A stretch of 64,000 nt of DNA from Olsenella_K sp050953285 (lineage in GTDB: Bacteria; Actinomycetota; Coriobacteriia; Coriobacteriales; Atopobiaceae), in the NCBI GenBank assembly GCA_050953285.1, contig JBMNMK010000003.1, positions 59,125-123,124 of the forward strand, read 5' to 3'. Both the position numbers and the translations under genes were made by a program. Under the pieces are notes generated by a model. The model worked only from the letters and a program-made list of their open reading frames with translations. It was not told where the DNA came from and did not search any database. Below, in pieces: positions 9,201 through 18,995 of the stretch. The stretch's first letter is position 1; every line of letters begins with the position of its first letter.

Positions 9201-9319
9201 GGGCGAGAAGAACCTGCGGTAGAAACGCATCAGAGGGCGCGCGGCATCTCGTCGTGCGCCCTCCTGCATGAAGCGTCGGCGCTGCCGCAGCGGCTGCGAG
9301 CGCGCCGGGTTTCTCGCCC
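9201..9319. repeat. Inverted pair of the GGGCGAGAA repeat around a hairpin, between convergent genes
   Basis: GGGCGAGAAGAACC at 9201-9214 and its inverted partner GGGTTTCTCGCCC at 9307-9319 flank a hairpin GAGGGCGC/GCGCCCTC (9233-9263). It lies between the ends of cysE (plus) and the PFL gene (minus), so a shared bidirectional terminator role is plausible. There is no T-run after the inner hairpin. Confidence 0.6.
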
Positions 9320-9321
9320 CG

Positions 9322-10686
9322 TTAATTCTTGAGCGAGTTTAGAGGCGCCGGAAAACGACCTCCTCGGTGAGCAAGGACGGTTCCTGCAAACTGGTTCACG
9401 CTCATAACGGGCGCCGATCCAAAGAGGCCGCCAAACTCCAAGATGTCGCCCTCCTTCTTGCCGATGGCCGGTATCAGGCGCACAGCTGTGGTCTTGGCGT
9501 TGATGACGCCGATGGCCATCTCGTCGGCAATGATGCCGGCAATGGTCTCAACGGTGGTATCGCCCGGTATGGCAATCATGTCCAGGCCGACGGAGCACAC
9601 GCAGGTCATGGCCTCAAGTTTCTCAATGCTCAAGGAGCCGGCCTGTGCGGCGCGTATCATGCCAGCGTCTTCTGACACGGGAATAAAGGCGCCGGATAAG
9701 CCTCCTACGCTGGAGCTTGCCATTACGCCGCCCTTCTTGACCGCGTCGTTGAGCAGCGCCAGCGCGCAGGTGGTGCCAGGCCCTCCGCATGAACCCACGC
9801 CAATGAGCTCCAAGATCTCCGCCACAGAATCCTTTGCTGCAGGCGTAGGCGCCAAGGAGAGATCCACAATGCCCTTCTCCACGCCCAGGCGACGAGACGC
9901 CTCACGGCTCATGAGCTCGCCCGCGCGGGTGATCTTGAAGGCCGTCTTTTTGATGACTTCCGCCACGTCCATCAAGTTGGCCTCAAAGGAGAGCTCGCCC
10001 AGGGCTGCAGCCATGACACCAGGTCCAGAAACACCCACGTTGATCACGGCGTCTGCTTCTCCGCCACCGTGGATGGCGCCTGCCATAAAGGGAGAGTCTT
10101 CCACCATGTTGGAAAACACCACCAGCTTGGCGGCGCCATAGCAGTCGATATCGGTCGTGGCCTTGGCGGCGTCTAGAATGGTCTGGGCCATAAGCAGCAC
10201 GGCATCCATGTTGATGCCCGCGCGCAGAGACGCAACGTTCACGCTTGAGCACACGCGCGATGTTGTAGAAAGCGCCTCTGGGATGGAGTTGATAAGCCGC
10301 CGGTCCGCATTGCCGATACCCTTGTGTACCAGCGCAGAAAAGCCTCCCATGAAGTCGATCCCCAGGCTTTCAGCCGCCCTATCCATGGCCTGGGCAATGG
10401 GCGTGAGGTCTTGGTTGGGAACCGCCGCAGCAATCTCTGCTATGGGCGTCACCGACACGCGCTTGTTGGCAATGGGAATGCCAAACTCACGCTCCAGGTC
10501 TTCTGCCACCGGAACCAGGCGCTCTGCCGTATGCATGATACGGTCGTAGATCTTCTTGCAGAGCATGTCCATATCATCATCGGCGCATTCATGAAGCGAA
10601 ATACCCATGGTGATGGTCCTTAGGTCAAGGTGCTGCTGCGTGACCATGTTGAGCGTTTCGCTCACTTCTTCTGTGGTAAAAGACAT
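9322..10686 (-). CDS. PFL family protein (DUF711 / UPF0210)
   Basis: Conserved 454-residue family of unclear biochemical role. The start MSFTTEEVSETL was chosen for its GGAGGGGAC site; a start seven codons earlier lacks one. Recognisable family stretches include GISLHECAD, DFMGGFSALVHKG, CYGAAKLVVFSNMVEDSPFM and GVGSCGGPGTTC. In many genomes an ACT-domain UPF0237 gene is adjacent, but none is seen here. The function is not assigned. Confidence 0.85.
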   Translation of the reverse strand: MSFTTEEVSETLNMVTQQHLDLRTITMGISLHECADDDMDMLCKKIYDRIMHTAERLVPVAEDLEREFGIPIANKRVSVTPIAEIAAAVPNQDLTPIAQAMDRAAESLGIDFMGGFSALVHKGIGNADRRLINSIPEALSTTSRVCSSVNVASLRAGINMDAVLLMAQTILDAAKATTDIDCYGAAKLVVFSNMVEDSPFMAGAIHGGGEADAVINVGVSGPGVMAAALGELSFEANLMDVAEVIKKTAFKITRAGELMSREASRRLGVEKGIVDLSLAPTPAAKDSVAEILELIGVGSCGGPGTTCALALLNDAVKKGGVMASSSVGGLSGAFIPVSEDAGMIRAAQAGSLSIEKLEAMTCVCSVGLDMIAIPGDTTVETIAGIIADEMAIGVINAKTTAVRLIPAIGKKEGDILEFGGLFGSAPVMSVNQFAGTVLAHRGGRFPAPLNSLKN

Positions 10687-10830
10687 GTCCCCTCCTGCAT
10701 AAATCACGCGCGCGGAAATACATCAAGCACACGTCATTATGACTTAGATGGATTTCCAAACTGTTGAGTGGGCAAAATTGTTCTGATGCTAGGCTTGAGT
10801 ACATAAATTCAGCGCATAGAGGGGGAAACA

Positions 10831-11880
10831 ATGGACGAGCCCATCATGACCACGCTGGGAGATGTCGACGTGGTGCTCATTGGTATGCCGGGCGAGAAGA
10901 ACGAGCGCTTGGGCATGTATTTCCCAGCGCCGTTTGAGCTGGGCGGCAAGTCGTTTGCCAACATGGCGCAGTACCTGGTGTATGCGGCGGCAACAACCTG
11001 CGGCGACGACGCTACGGCCATGCGCGTCTTTGCGATGGATACACCCTCCTACCTCACGCGTTTGGCATCCCAGATCACGCCGTATGACCAGGAGCGCTGG
11101 GAAGGCGTGCGTGTGGCGGTGGCAAAAGAGGCCTTGGGCACGTACTTTGATACCCACCCTGAGCTGGCATCCTTCCTTGCAGCAACAAAAGACGCTACGC
11201 TCATGTACTGCGGCGGCGCAGATTCTGACTGGTCATGCGGGGTATCCATCGACGATCCTTCCGCTCAGGTGCCTTTTTCATGGACGGGAAAGAACCTCTG
11301 GGGACGTGCGCTGATGGATGTGCGCCCCGTCGTAGCAGAAGCAACAAAAGCCTCTGACGCTGAGCTTTTGGGCGATAAAAGCACCGTGAGCAGCACTGAT
11401 GCACCACCTGAGGCGCCTGCCGCCCCCGCCGAGGCATCAGAGCCTGCCGAGACTTCCGAGCTCACGCTCCATGAGCGCAAGCTGGCCGCTATAGAAGACG
11501 GTGGCGACGTCAGTAGTTTCATGGCTGCTCTCAAAGACGCTGAGGTCATAGTGCCTGTTGAGGTGCTGTCTGCGCCGGATGATCTGCGTCAGAAGCTCGA
11601 CACCTTAACCGCCGGCCAGAGTGTGGCCCTGCGGGACGGCGTAGAGATTCAGCCCTGCATTCTGGTCAGGGGAGAGACCGAGCACTGGATTGCTGCCTTT
11701 AGTGAGATTTCTCAGATTGACCAAGCGGCACTCAAGAACTTCTCGTTTGTCAATCTTCCCATGAAGACATTGGCGCAGATGGCGCTGAGTGGTGAGTCGG
11801 CACTTACGGGCGTGGTACTTGATGCGTTTACGGAGTCCATGCAGATCCCGCAAGGCGTTCTGGCAGAGTTTACGCGATAG
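10831..11880 (+). CDS. NADAR (YbiA-like) domain fused to SseB-like domain
   Basis: A 349-residue two-domain protein. Residues about 20-165 resemble NADAR/YbiA proteins: MYFPAPFELGGKSFANMAQY, W..VRVAVAKEALGTYF, L..TKDATLMYC, a short W..GV block, and WTGKNLWGRALMDVR. An acidic Ala/Pro/Glu linker (about 185-220) leads to a C-terminal SseB N-type domain (about 225-349: FMAALKDAEVIVPVEV ... WIAAFSEISQI ... GVVLDAF). NADAR proteins act on ADP-ribose or riboflavin-pathway intermediates; SseB-like domains are poorly understood. The GAGGGGGAAACA site sets the start. The domain calls are by eye and the exact activity is unknown. Confidence 0.65.
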   Translation: MDEPIMTTLGDVDVVLIGMPGEKNERLGMYFPAPFELGGKSFANMAQYLVYAAATTCGDDATAMRVFAMDTPSYLTRLASQITPYDQERWEGVRVAVAKEALGTYFDTHPELASFLAATKDATLMYCGGADSDWSCGVSIDDPSAQVPFSWTGKNLWGRALMDVRPVVAEATKASDAELLGDKSTVSSTDAPPEAPAAPAEASEPAETSELTLHERKLAAIEDGGDVSSFMAALKDAEVIVPVEVLSAPDDLRQKLDTLTAGQSVALRDGVEIQPCILVRGETEHWIAAFSEISQIDQAALKNFSFVNLPMKTLAQMALSGESALTGVVLDAFTESMQIPQGVLAEFTR

Positions 11881-11984
11881 AGCCAAAAGCCTAGGTAGAG
11901 GCATTGGGTGCCCCCGCACTCACCGCCCAGCAACCCGCGCCCTGTGCGCATAGTGACCCGTAGCTGCAATAACACACATACGAC

Positions 11985-12016
11985 CTGCACGGCACAAATG
12001 TGTATGTGCCGTGCAG
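11985..12016. terminator. Perfect 12-bp stem hairpin, probable terminator
   Basis: CTGCACGGCACA, 8-nt loop, TGTGCCGTGCAG, then ACATTTTC. It sits 105 bp after the NADAR-SseB gene and 90 bp before tetR. A terminator is most likely; an operator is possible given the symmetry. Confidence 0.6.
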
Positions 12017-12058
12017 ACATTTTCTGTGGACAAAACATATGACTGATATTACACAGGT

Positions 12059-12074
12059 TGTGCAATACTGCACA
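12059..12074. promoter_or_regulatory. Palindrome upstream of tetR, candidate operator
   Basis: TGTGCAatacTGCACA, 34 nt before the TetR start. Its position and symmetry suit autoregulation by the following regulator. This is inference only. Confidence 0.4.
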
Positions 12075-12108
12075 GTGCGAGTAATTACTATGTCTACAGG
12101 AGAGATGC

Positions 12109-12837
12109 ATGGCTCAGGCTGCTACACCGGTAAAACCCAGCAGTTTTGCGGCGCCCTCGCAGACGACTGACCGCAGAACCACGCGCACGCGCCGCGCGCT
12201 GCGCGATGCACTGGCGCAAGAGATTGCAGCCACAGGAGACCTCGGCCAGGTCACGGTGACCGCCGTCACGGATAGGGCAGGCGTTACGCGCCGCACGTTC
12301 TACTCGCACTTTAAGGATGTACCGGACCTGGTAAACGCAATAGAAGCAAACGCAATTGCCCAGCTTGAACCTCTGGTGGCTCGCCTTGCAGAGACAGATC
12401 TGGACGAGCTTTCCCAAGCGCTCAACAACTGTGAGGCATGTCCTGGCGCCGTTGAGATCCTGTCCTTTTTCAAGGAGCGTGCAAGCTATCTGCCAGCACT
12501 TTTGGGGGACGGCGGGGATCCCGCTTTTATCGAGAAGATCAAGCGCATGGTGCGCTCGGTCGTCCATGATAGGGCGGCAGAGGGTCTGCCGCTCGATGCG
12601 CTCGATGCATTTTTGGACTACTATCTGGCGTTTGCGGTCTCTGCTATCGCCGGCGTTTTGGTGCAGTGGCTCACGTCGGGCATGCATGAGGATGTGGAGC
12701 TCATGAGTCGGCTGATGACGGGGCTCATGTTTGTGCGCCCGGGAGATCTGTACGGCAAAACCATTGACTTTAACGTGCCCGCCTTTGGGCTCACGCTGCT
12801 TGAGATGACGTTGACACAAGGGGACAACCATGACTAA
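12109..12837 (+). CDS. TetR-family transcriptional regulator
   Basis: A 242-residue regulator. The helix-turn-helix is at about residues 40-75 (VTVTAVTDRAGVTRRTFYSHFKDVPDLVNAIE), and the rest is a helical ligand/dimer domain. It overlaps the start of the activase gene by 8 nt (ATGACTAA), so the two are translationally coupled, and it probably controls that operon. The ligand is unknown. Confidence 0.9.
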   Translation: MAQAATPVKPSSFAAPSQTTDRRTTRTRRALRDALAQEIAATGDLGQVTVTAVTDRAGVTRRTFYSHFKDVPDLVNAIEANAIAQLEPLVARLAETDLDELSQALNNCEACPGAVEILSFFKERASYLPALLGDGGDPAFIEKIKRMVRSVVHDRAAEGLPLDALDAFLDYYLAFAVSAIAGVLVQWLTSGMHEDVELMSRLMTGLMFVRPGDLYGKTIDFNVPAFGLTLLEMTLTQGDNHD

Positions 12838-15800
12838 CTACGTAAATGATCCGACGGCTCAAAAGGCGGCCAAGCCTGCGTTGGAGCTGGTAGAAAATGG
12901 CGCAGAGCTCAGGCCGGCAACGCCTGCAGACTTCTCTCATGCGCACTTGCGCCTGGGCATTGATGTGGGCTCTACCACCGTTAAGCTGGCGGTTATAGAC
13001 GATAATGACCATCTGGTTTACGCCAACTACGAGCGCCACCACACCGACGTGAAGGCCACGGCGCGTCAGGTCTTTGAGAAGGCCGAGCGCGTCTTGGGCA
13101 AGGCGCGCATGCGCGTCTCCATTACCGGCTCGGGCGGTATGCTGCTGGCGCAGTGGCTGGGCGTCGAGTTTGTGCAGGAGGTCATCGCGTCTAAGCGTGC
13201 GGTTGAGACGTTGATCCCGCAGACGGATGTGGCCATTGAGCTCGGCGGTGAAGACGCCAAGATCATCTACTTTGATAACGGCATTGAGCAGCGCATGAAC
13301 GGCACCTGCGCGGGTGGTACGGGGGCGTTTATCGACCAGATGGCTTCTCTTATGGAAACTGATGCCACCGGCTTAAATGAGCTTGCCAAAGATGCACGCC
13401 ACATCTACCCCATAGCTTCTCGCTGTGGCGTCTTTGCCAAGTCAGATGTGCAGCCGCTGCTCAACGAAGGCGCTGCTCGTGAGGATATTGCAGCATCAAT
13501 CTTTCAAGCGGTTGCCAACCAGACGGTCTCTGGTCTGGCCTGTGGTCACCCCATCCGTGGCTATGTGGCCTTTTTGGGAGGACCTCTGCAGTACCTCTCT
13601 GAGCTGAGAAAACGCTTCTATGTGACGCTCAAGCTGGATGAGGAACACCGGGTGATCCCCCAAAACGCGCACCTGTTTGTGGCCACAGGCGCCGCACTTG
13701 CGGGAGAGTCTGATACCTACGTGACATTTGCCGAGATCATAGACCGTATCAAGAACATTGGTGACACCCAAGGCAGTGAGGTTCAGCGCTTGGATCCCCT
13801 CTTTGCTACAGAGGATGACTACCGAGCCTTCAAGGAGCGCCACGATGCACAGGTGGTGCCCAAAGGGGAGCTCAAAAACTACCATGGACGCGTGTTTATC
13901 GGCCTTGATGCGGGTTCGACAACCATGAAGGCTGCTGTGGTGGGTGAGTCTGGAGAGCTCCTCTATACGTGGTATGACAATAACAACGGCGATGTCTTGG
14001 GCACGGCGCGCAAGATCATGGACGATATTTACGACCACTTGAATTCTGATTGCCAGATAGGACATGTCACCACCACCGGCTACGGCGAGGGCATCTTGAT
14101 TGAGGCGCTCCAGGCAGATTCGGGTGAGATTGAAACCGTGGCTCACCTGCGCGGTGCCAAGGCCTTTGTGCCAGACGTGAATTTCATCCTGGACATAGGC
14201 GGACAGGACATGAAATGTCTGCAGGTCAAAAACGGTATCATTGAGCATATCTCCCTCAACGAGGCATGTTCCAGCGGCTGCGGATCCTTTGTGGCCAACT
14301 TTGCCGACTCCATGGGCATGAGCGTCCAAGAGTTTGCTGCGGCAGCCGTCAAAGGTGAGCACCCGGTCGATCTGGGCAGCCGCTGCACGGTCTTTATGAA
14401 CTCTCGTGTCAAGCAGGCACAAAAGGAAGGCGCCACCATAGGTGATGTGGCGGCAGGCCTCTCCTATTCCGTGATAAAAAACGCCCTCTTTAAGGTCATC
14501 AAGCTGCGTGATTACGACGAGATTGGCCAGTACGTGGTGGTCCAGGGCGGCACCTTCATGAGTGATGCCACCCTGCGCGCATTTGAGCTCTTGACCGGCA
14601 GAGACGTGATCCGCCCGGACATTGCTGGTGTGATGGGTGCCTACGGCGCAGCTCTTCTCGCCCGCGACCGCGCAGGTAGCGATGGTACCTCGCAGCTCTT
14701 ATCGCGCACAGAAATTGACAACCTCAAGGTCAAGCACACCAATGCGCACTGTGGTCGCTGCTCCAACAACTGCCTGTTGACCATCAATTCCTTTGGCAAT
14801 GGTCGCCGCTTCATCACGGGCAACCGCTGCGAGAAGGGCTCGGGCAAGCCGGCCGCCGAGCGCTCGCAGGCGCCCAACCTCTTTGAGTTCAAGAACAAGC
14901 TGCTCTTTGATCGTGAGAGCCTTCCCAAAGAGACGGCTCCGCGCGGCACGGTGGGCATTCCGCGCGCGCTCAACATGTACGAGAACTACCCGTTCTGGCA
15001 TACGTTCTTTACCAAGCTGGGCTTTTCTGTGGTGCTGAGCGATAAGACCACGCGCAAGACCTATGAGGCGGGTACGGAGTCCATGCCGTCTGAATCGGTG
15101 TGCTACCCGGCCAAGCTGAGCCACGGTCACATCATGAACCTGCTGGAGAAAGATCCCGATTTCATCTGGATGCCGTGCATCCGCTGGGAGCGCCAGGAAG
15201 ATGAGGGTGCCACCAACCACTACAACTGCCCCATCGTGATGAGCTATCCGCAGGCGCTGGAGCTCAACGTGGACGAGCTTTCGGCTCCCAACGTGGAGTT
15301 TTTGGACCCGTTCATTCCCTACGATAAGAAAGAGGATTTGAAGCATCGCCTGTATGAGATTCTGCAGGTTCAGCGCAAGGCAGACGCAGCTGCAGGTCAC
15401 GGCCGTTTTGTGGGCACAGACCTCACACGCCGTGAAGTGGACGAGGCCCTAAACGCTGCCTGGGCAGAAGACATTGCCTTCAAGCGCGCCATGCGTGAGG
15501 CCGGAGATGCCTGCCTGGCGTGGATAGAAGAGCATGATGCGCATGGCATTGTGCTGGCAGGGCGTCCGTATCACAATGATGGCGAGATCAACCACGCTAT
15601 CCCCGAGATGCTGCACGGCTTTGGCTTTGCGGTGCTGACGGAGGATTCTGTGGCGCACAAGATGGAGCCTGAGCGGCCCATCCGCGTCATTGACCAGTGG
15701 ATGTATCACAGTCGCCTCTACCGCGCGGCGCGTTTTGTGGCCACACGCAACGACCTGGATCTGATCCAGCTGCAGTCCTTTGGCTGCGGCTTAGACGCGC

Positions 15801-17626
15801 TGACCACCGATGAGGTGCAGGAGATCCTGGAGGCTTCAAATAAGATCTATACCGTGCTCAAGATAGACGAGGTATCAAACCTGGGCGCGGCACGTATCCG
15901 CGTGCGTTCACTCATGGCGGCGCTCAAGGAGGAGCGCGCAGAGCTGGAGCGCAAGGTGGCAGCTGGAGATGTGGTGGAGGAAGGTCCAGACCACATCCAT
16001 CTGGCAGACGGCTCCTTGGAGAAGGCGCGCCCGCAGACGTCTCAGCACCTGCCCGTCTATAGAAAGGCGGCGTCAGCTGCGTTCAAGAAGGTGCGCTATA
16101 CCACAAAGATGCAGGAAGAGGGCTATACCATCCTCTGTCCCCAGATGGCGCCAATGCACTTTGACCTGGTAGAGCCCCTTTTGCGCAGCGTTGGCTACAA
16201 TGTGGTTTTGCTGCCGTCGGTCGACCACAAAGCGGTCGATACCGGCCTTAAATATGTGAACAACGACATCTGCTACCCCTCCATTTTGGTGACGGGCCAG
16301 CTCATGGAGGCTGTTCTTTCCGGCAAATATGACTTGAGCCGCACGGCGGTGCTCATCACCCAGACGGGCGGCGGGTGCAGAGCCACCAACTACATTGCCC
16401 TTATCCGCAAGGCCTTAAAAGATTCCGGCCATGCCGATGTCCCCGTCATCTCCCTGACGGCTGCCACCAATCTGGACGAGAATAACCCAGGCTTTAAGCC
16501 GCTCAAGAACCCAAAGCTCCTCATGCGTGCGGTGTATGCGCTGCTCTTTGGCGACCTCATCATGCAGCTGCTCTACCGCACCCGTCCCTACGAGGCCGAG
16601 AAAGGCGCAGCTGACAGGCTGTATGAGGACGTAATGCGCCGTGCCAAGGTGGAGATTTGCACGGCAACGCGCAAGAGCTTCTATGCGCTCTGCCAAGACA
16701 CCATTGACCGCTTTGAGGCGCTGCCTTTGGTCAACGACCGCTCCAAGCCGCGCGTGGGTGTGGTGGGAGAGATCCTGGTCAAGTTCCATCCCACCGCAAA
16801 CAACGAGGTAGTACGTGTTATCGAGTCGGAGGGTTGCGAGGCAAACGTGCCGGGTCTGGTGGACTTCTTCCTCTTTGGCCTGTCCAACCAGCAGAACATG
16901 AACAAGGAGCTGCCCACCAAAGCAACGAGTCGCTTCACCCACGGCCTGGGCATCTCCCTGGTGGAAGGCTTGCGCGCACCCATCAACCAGATGCTGGAGA
17001 AGACGGAGCGCTTTGAGCCCTACGGCTCCATCTACCACCTGGCGGACGAGGCCAAAGATGTGCTGTCGCTCTGCAACACCATGGGAGAAGGTTGGCTGCT
17101 TACCGCGGAGATGGTTGATCTCATCAAGTCGGGCACGCCCAACATCATTGTTTGCTCGCCTTTTGCCTGCTTGCCCAACCACGTGGTGGGAAAGTCGGTC
17201 ATAAAACGCCTGCGTCAGATGCATAGCGAAAGCAACATCGTGGCGGTGGACTATGACCCGGGCGCTTCCGAGGTAAACCAGCTCAACCGCATCAAGCTCA
17301 TGATTTCTGTCGCTAAAGAGAACTTCAAGAATGCGGCGGCAGCGGGCGATAAGAACGCGTCGTTTAAGCTCGCCAACGATGATGACCCCACCGAGCGCAC
17401 GCTGCCCGGCGTCATGCAGCACCTGCGGCGTAAAGGCGAGCTGGCAGACTCCGTGGTCAACGAGGGCGACGGTAGTCCCGCCGCAGCGTATGGGGCATAT
17501 TACGTCACGCCCGCCGAATCCAAAGACGGCGGCATCACCTATGGGTCGGGCGCGGGCAGTATCCATTTGAGCCCCGAGCAGCTGAAGGCCATAGAGGACG
17601 CTGAGCGCAAAGCTGGTGTAAGGTAG
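12830..17626 (+). CDS. Multidomain 2-hydroxyacyl-CoA dehydratase activase (tandem activators plus DUF2229/HgdB-like region)
   Basis: Huge 1598-residue protein of a type found in anaerobes. It carries two ASKHA-fold ATPase activator domains. Domain 1 (from about residue 43) has GIDVGSTTVKLAV, ELGGEDAK and iron-sulfur cysteines in NGTCAGGTGAF and SRCGVFAKSD. Domain 2 (from about 356) has GLDAGSTTMKAAV, LDIGGQDMK, NEACSSGCGSF and GSRCTVFMNSR. From about 705 a DUF2229-type region follows (GIPRALNMYENYPFW, ESVCYPAKLSHGH). Beyond about 905 come HgdB-like segments (AGRPYHNDGEI, NNDICYPS, QTGGGCRATNY). Classical activators use ATP to push one electron onto a 2-hydroxyacyl-CoA dehydratase. No separate dehydratase subunits are in the window, and the true substrate of this fusion class is not established. 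Confidence 0.9.
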   Translation: MTNYVNDPTAQKAAKPALELVENGAELRPATPADFSHAHLRLGIDVGSTTVKLAVIDDNDHLVYANYERHHTDVKATARQVFEKAERVLGKARMRVSITGSGGMLLAQWLGVEFVQEVIASKRAVETLIPQTDVAIELGGEDAKIIYFDNGIEQRMNGTCAGGTGAFIDQMASLMETDATGLNELAKDARHIYPIASRCGVFAKSDVQPLLNEGAAREDIAASIFQAVANQTVSGLACGHPIRGYVAFLGGPLQYLSELRKRFYVTLKLDEEHRVIPQNAHLFVATGAALAGESDTYVTFAEIIDRIKNIGDTQGSEVQRLDPLFATEDDYRAFKERHDAQVVPKGELKNYHGRVFIGLDAGSTTMKAAVVGESGELLYTWYDNNNGDVLGTARKIMDDIYDHLNSDCQIGHVTTTGYGEGILIEALQADSGEIETVAHLRGAKAFVPDVNFILDIGGQDMKCLQVKNGIIEHISLNEACSSGCGSFVANFADSMGMSVQEFAAAAVKGEHPVDLGSRCTVFMNSRVKQAQKEGATIGDVAAGLSYSVIKNALFKVIKLRDYDEIGQYVVVQGGTFMSDATLRAFELLTGRDVIRPDIAGVMGAYGAALLARDRAGSDGTSQLLSRTEIDNLKVKHTNAHCGRCSNNCLLTINSFGNGRRFITGNRCEKGSGKPAAERSQAPNLFEFKNKLLFDRESLPKETAPRGTVGIPRALNMYENYPFWHTFFTKLGFSVVLSDKTTRKTYEAGTESMPSESVCYPAKLSHGHIMNLLEKDPDFIWMPCIRWERQEDEGATNHYNCPIVMSYPQALELNVDELSAPNVEFLDPFIPYDKKEDLKHRLYEILQVQRKADAAAGHGRFVGTDLTRREVDEALNAAWAEDIAFKRAMREAGDACLAWIEEHDAHGIVLAGRPYHNDGEINHAIPEMLHGFGFAVLTEDSVAHKMEPERPIRVIDQWMYHSRLYRAARFVATRNDLDLIQLQSFGCGLDALTTDEVQEILEASNKIYTVLKIDEVSNLGAARIRVRSLMAALKEERAELERKVAAGDVVEEGPDHIHLADGSLEKARPQTSQHLPVYRKAASAAFKKVRYTTKMQEEGYTILCPQMAPMHFDLVEPLLRSVGYNVVLLPSVDHKAVDTGLKYVNNDICYPSILVTGQLMEAVLSGKYDLSRTAVLITQTGGGCRATNYIALIRKALKDSGHADVPVISLTAATNLDENNPGFKPLKNPKLLMRAVYALLFGDLIMQLLYRTRPYEAEKGAADRLYEDVMRRAKVEICTATRKSFYALCQDTIDRFEALPLVNDRSKPRVGVVGEILVKFHPTANNEVVRVIESEGCEANVPGLVDFFLFGLSNQQNMNKELPTKATSRFTHGLGISLVEGLRAPINQMLEKTERFEPYGSIYHLADEAKDVLSLCNTMGEGWLLTAEMVDLIKSGTPNIIVCSPFACLPNHVVGKSVIKRLRQMHSESNIVAVDYDPGASEVNQLNRIKLMISVAKENFKNAAAAGDKNASFKLANDDDPTERTLPGVMQHLRRKGELADSVVNEGDGSPAAAYGAYYVTPAESKDGGITYGSGAGSIHLSPEQLKAIEDAERKAGVR

Positions 17627-17653
17627 CACTCACGTAGTGAGAAAGGATGAATC

Positions 17654-18961
17654 ATGAGTGATACCTCAGCTCAAGCGCAGCCTTCCGCGGCGTCGTTCGC
17701 GGCGTCGACGTCCGCGGTGCCGTCAGACGTGGTTGAGCGCTTCATGCGCATTGTGCAGGTCAGCTCTCAGTCTGACCCCACCCGCGCAGATGTGACCCCA
17801 TCAACCGAGCGTCAGCACCATATGGCCGACGTCTTGGCCGATGAACTTCTGGCCGTAGGATGTGTCGACGTACACACCGACGAGCACGCCTATGTGTTGG
17901 CAAGCTTTCCGGCATCGGCTGGTGCGGAGGCGCTGCCTGCGTTGGGCTTGTGTGCTCATATAGACACGGCACCCGATGCTCCCGGCGAGGGCGTGAAGCC
18001 GCACATTGTGCACTATACGGGCGGAAATCTGGTAGCTGGCGTGGTAGATGGCGAGGAGATCTCGACATCTCCTCTACAGGTGCCTGACCTGGAGCAGTTT
18101 GTGGGACAAGATATCATCTGCACGGATGGTACCACCCTATTAGGAGCAGACGATAAGGCCGGCGTTGCCGAAATTTGCGCGCTCCTGAAGCGGTTGCATG
18201 AGCATCCTGAGCTGCCACATCCTGCGCTCAAGATTGCATTTGTGCCCGATGAAGAGATTGGTCACGGCGCCTCGTTGTTGGATTTGGATGCCTTTGGTGC
18301 TACCTGGTGTTATACCGTGGACGGTGAAACCTTAGGTGAGATCAACTACGAAACGTTCAATGCGGCGGAAGCCACGGTGCGCATACATGGCGTGATGATT
18401 CATCCTGGCTCTGCCAAAAACGTTATGGTAAATGCTATCACGCTGGCAGGTGAGTTCTTGGAGCTGGTACCAAAGGCCGAGCGCCCCGAGCATACCGAGG
18501 GCTACGAGGGGTTCTATCATCCCACACACATTGCTGGCAGCGCCTCTGACCTTACGCTGCAGTTCATTTTGCGTGATCACGATGCGCAGAAATTTGATCA
18601 CCGCGCAGAGGTGCTGCGCCAGATTGCGCAGTTCTTGAACGAGCGCTATGGGGACGGCACGGTTGAGGTTTCTGTGCGTGAAGAGTATCGCAACATGGCC
18701 GAGTGCTTTGAGAACTGCAAGTTCTTGATCACCCATGCCTTGGATGCAAATACCGAGGTAGGCCTTGATGCGCGCTGCGTTGCTGTGCGCGGTGGTACCG
18801 ATGGCTCTCAGCTGAGCATGAGAGGCCTGCCCTGCCCCAACATTGCAACGGGCGGCTATAACGCGCACTCTGTACGGGAGTTTATCCCGGTCAAGAGCTT
18901 GGAGATCACGGTGGACGTGCTGGAGCATTTGGTTGCAAAGTTTGCAGTACCGCAGGTATAG
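17654..18961 (+). CDS. pepT: Peptidase T (tripeptide aminopeptidase)
   Basis: M20-family zinc peptidase releasing N-terminal residues from tripeptides in the cytoplasm. It has 435 residues. Metal and catalytic segments are visible: GLCAHIDTAPDAP, GADDKAGVAE, PDEEIGHGA, YTVDGETLGEINYETF, HPGSAKN and RGGTDGSQLS. It has a Ser/Ala-rich N-terminal extension of about 20 residues not typical of the family. An AGAAAGGATG site precedes the start. It is 27 nt after the activase, so it is possibly cotranscribed, and a strong terminator follows. Confidence 0.94.
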   Translation: MSDTSAQAQPSAASFAASTSAVPSDVVERFMRIVQVSSQSDPTRADVTPSTERQHHMADVLADELLAVGCVDVHTDEHAYVLASFPASAGAEALPALGLCAHIDTAPDAPGEGVKPHIVHYTGGNLVAGVVDGEEISTSPLQVPDLEQFVGQDIICTDGTTLLGADDKAGVAEICALLKRLHEHPELPHPALKIAFVPDEEIGHGASLLDLDAFGATWCYTVDGETLGEINYETFNAAEATVRIHGVMIHPGSAKNVMVNAITLAGEFLELVPKAERPEHTEGYEGFYHPTHIAGSASDLTLQFILRDHDAQKFDHRAEVLRQIAQFLNERYGDGTVEVSVREEYRNMAECFENCKFLITHALDANTEVGLDARCVAVRGGTDGSQLSMRGLPCPNIATGGYNAHSVREFIPVKSLEITVDVLEHLVAKFAVPQV

Positions 18962-18995
18962 CGCTTGGGTGACAAAGAGAAGATTACAGAGATAT

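Noticed and set aside
12830..17626. Considering the activase region as several separate genes
   Set aside because: Single uninterrupted frame with domain order matching large single-chain homologues; no internal ribosome sites stand out.
16415..17629. 404-codon minus-strand frame opposite the activase gene
   Set aside because: Same kind of shadow; the plus-strand protein is conserved throughout this span.
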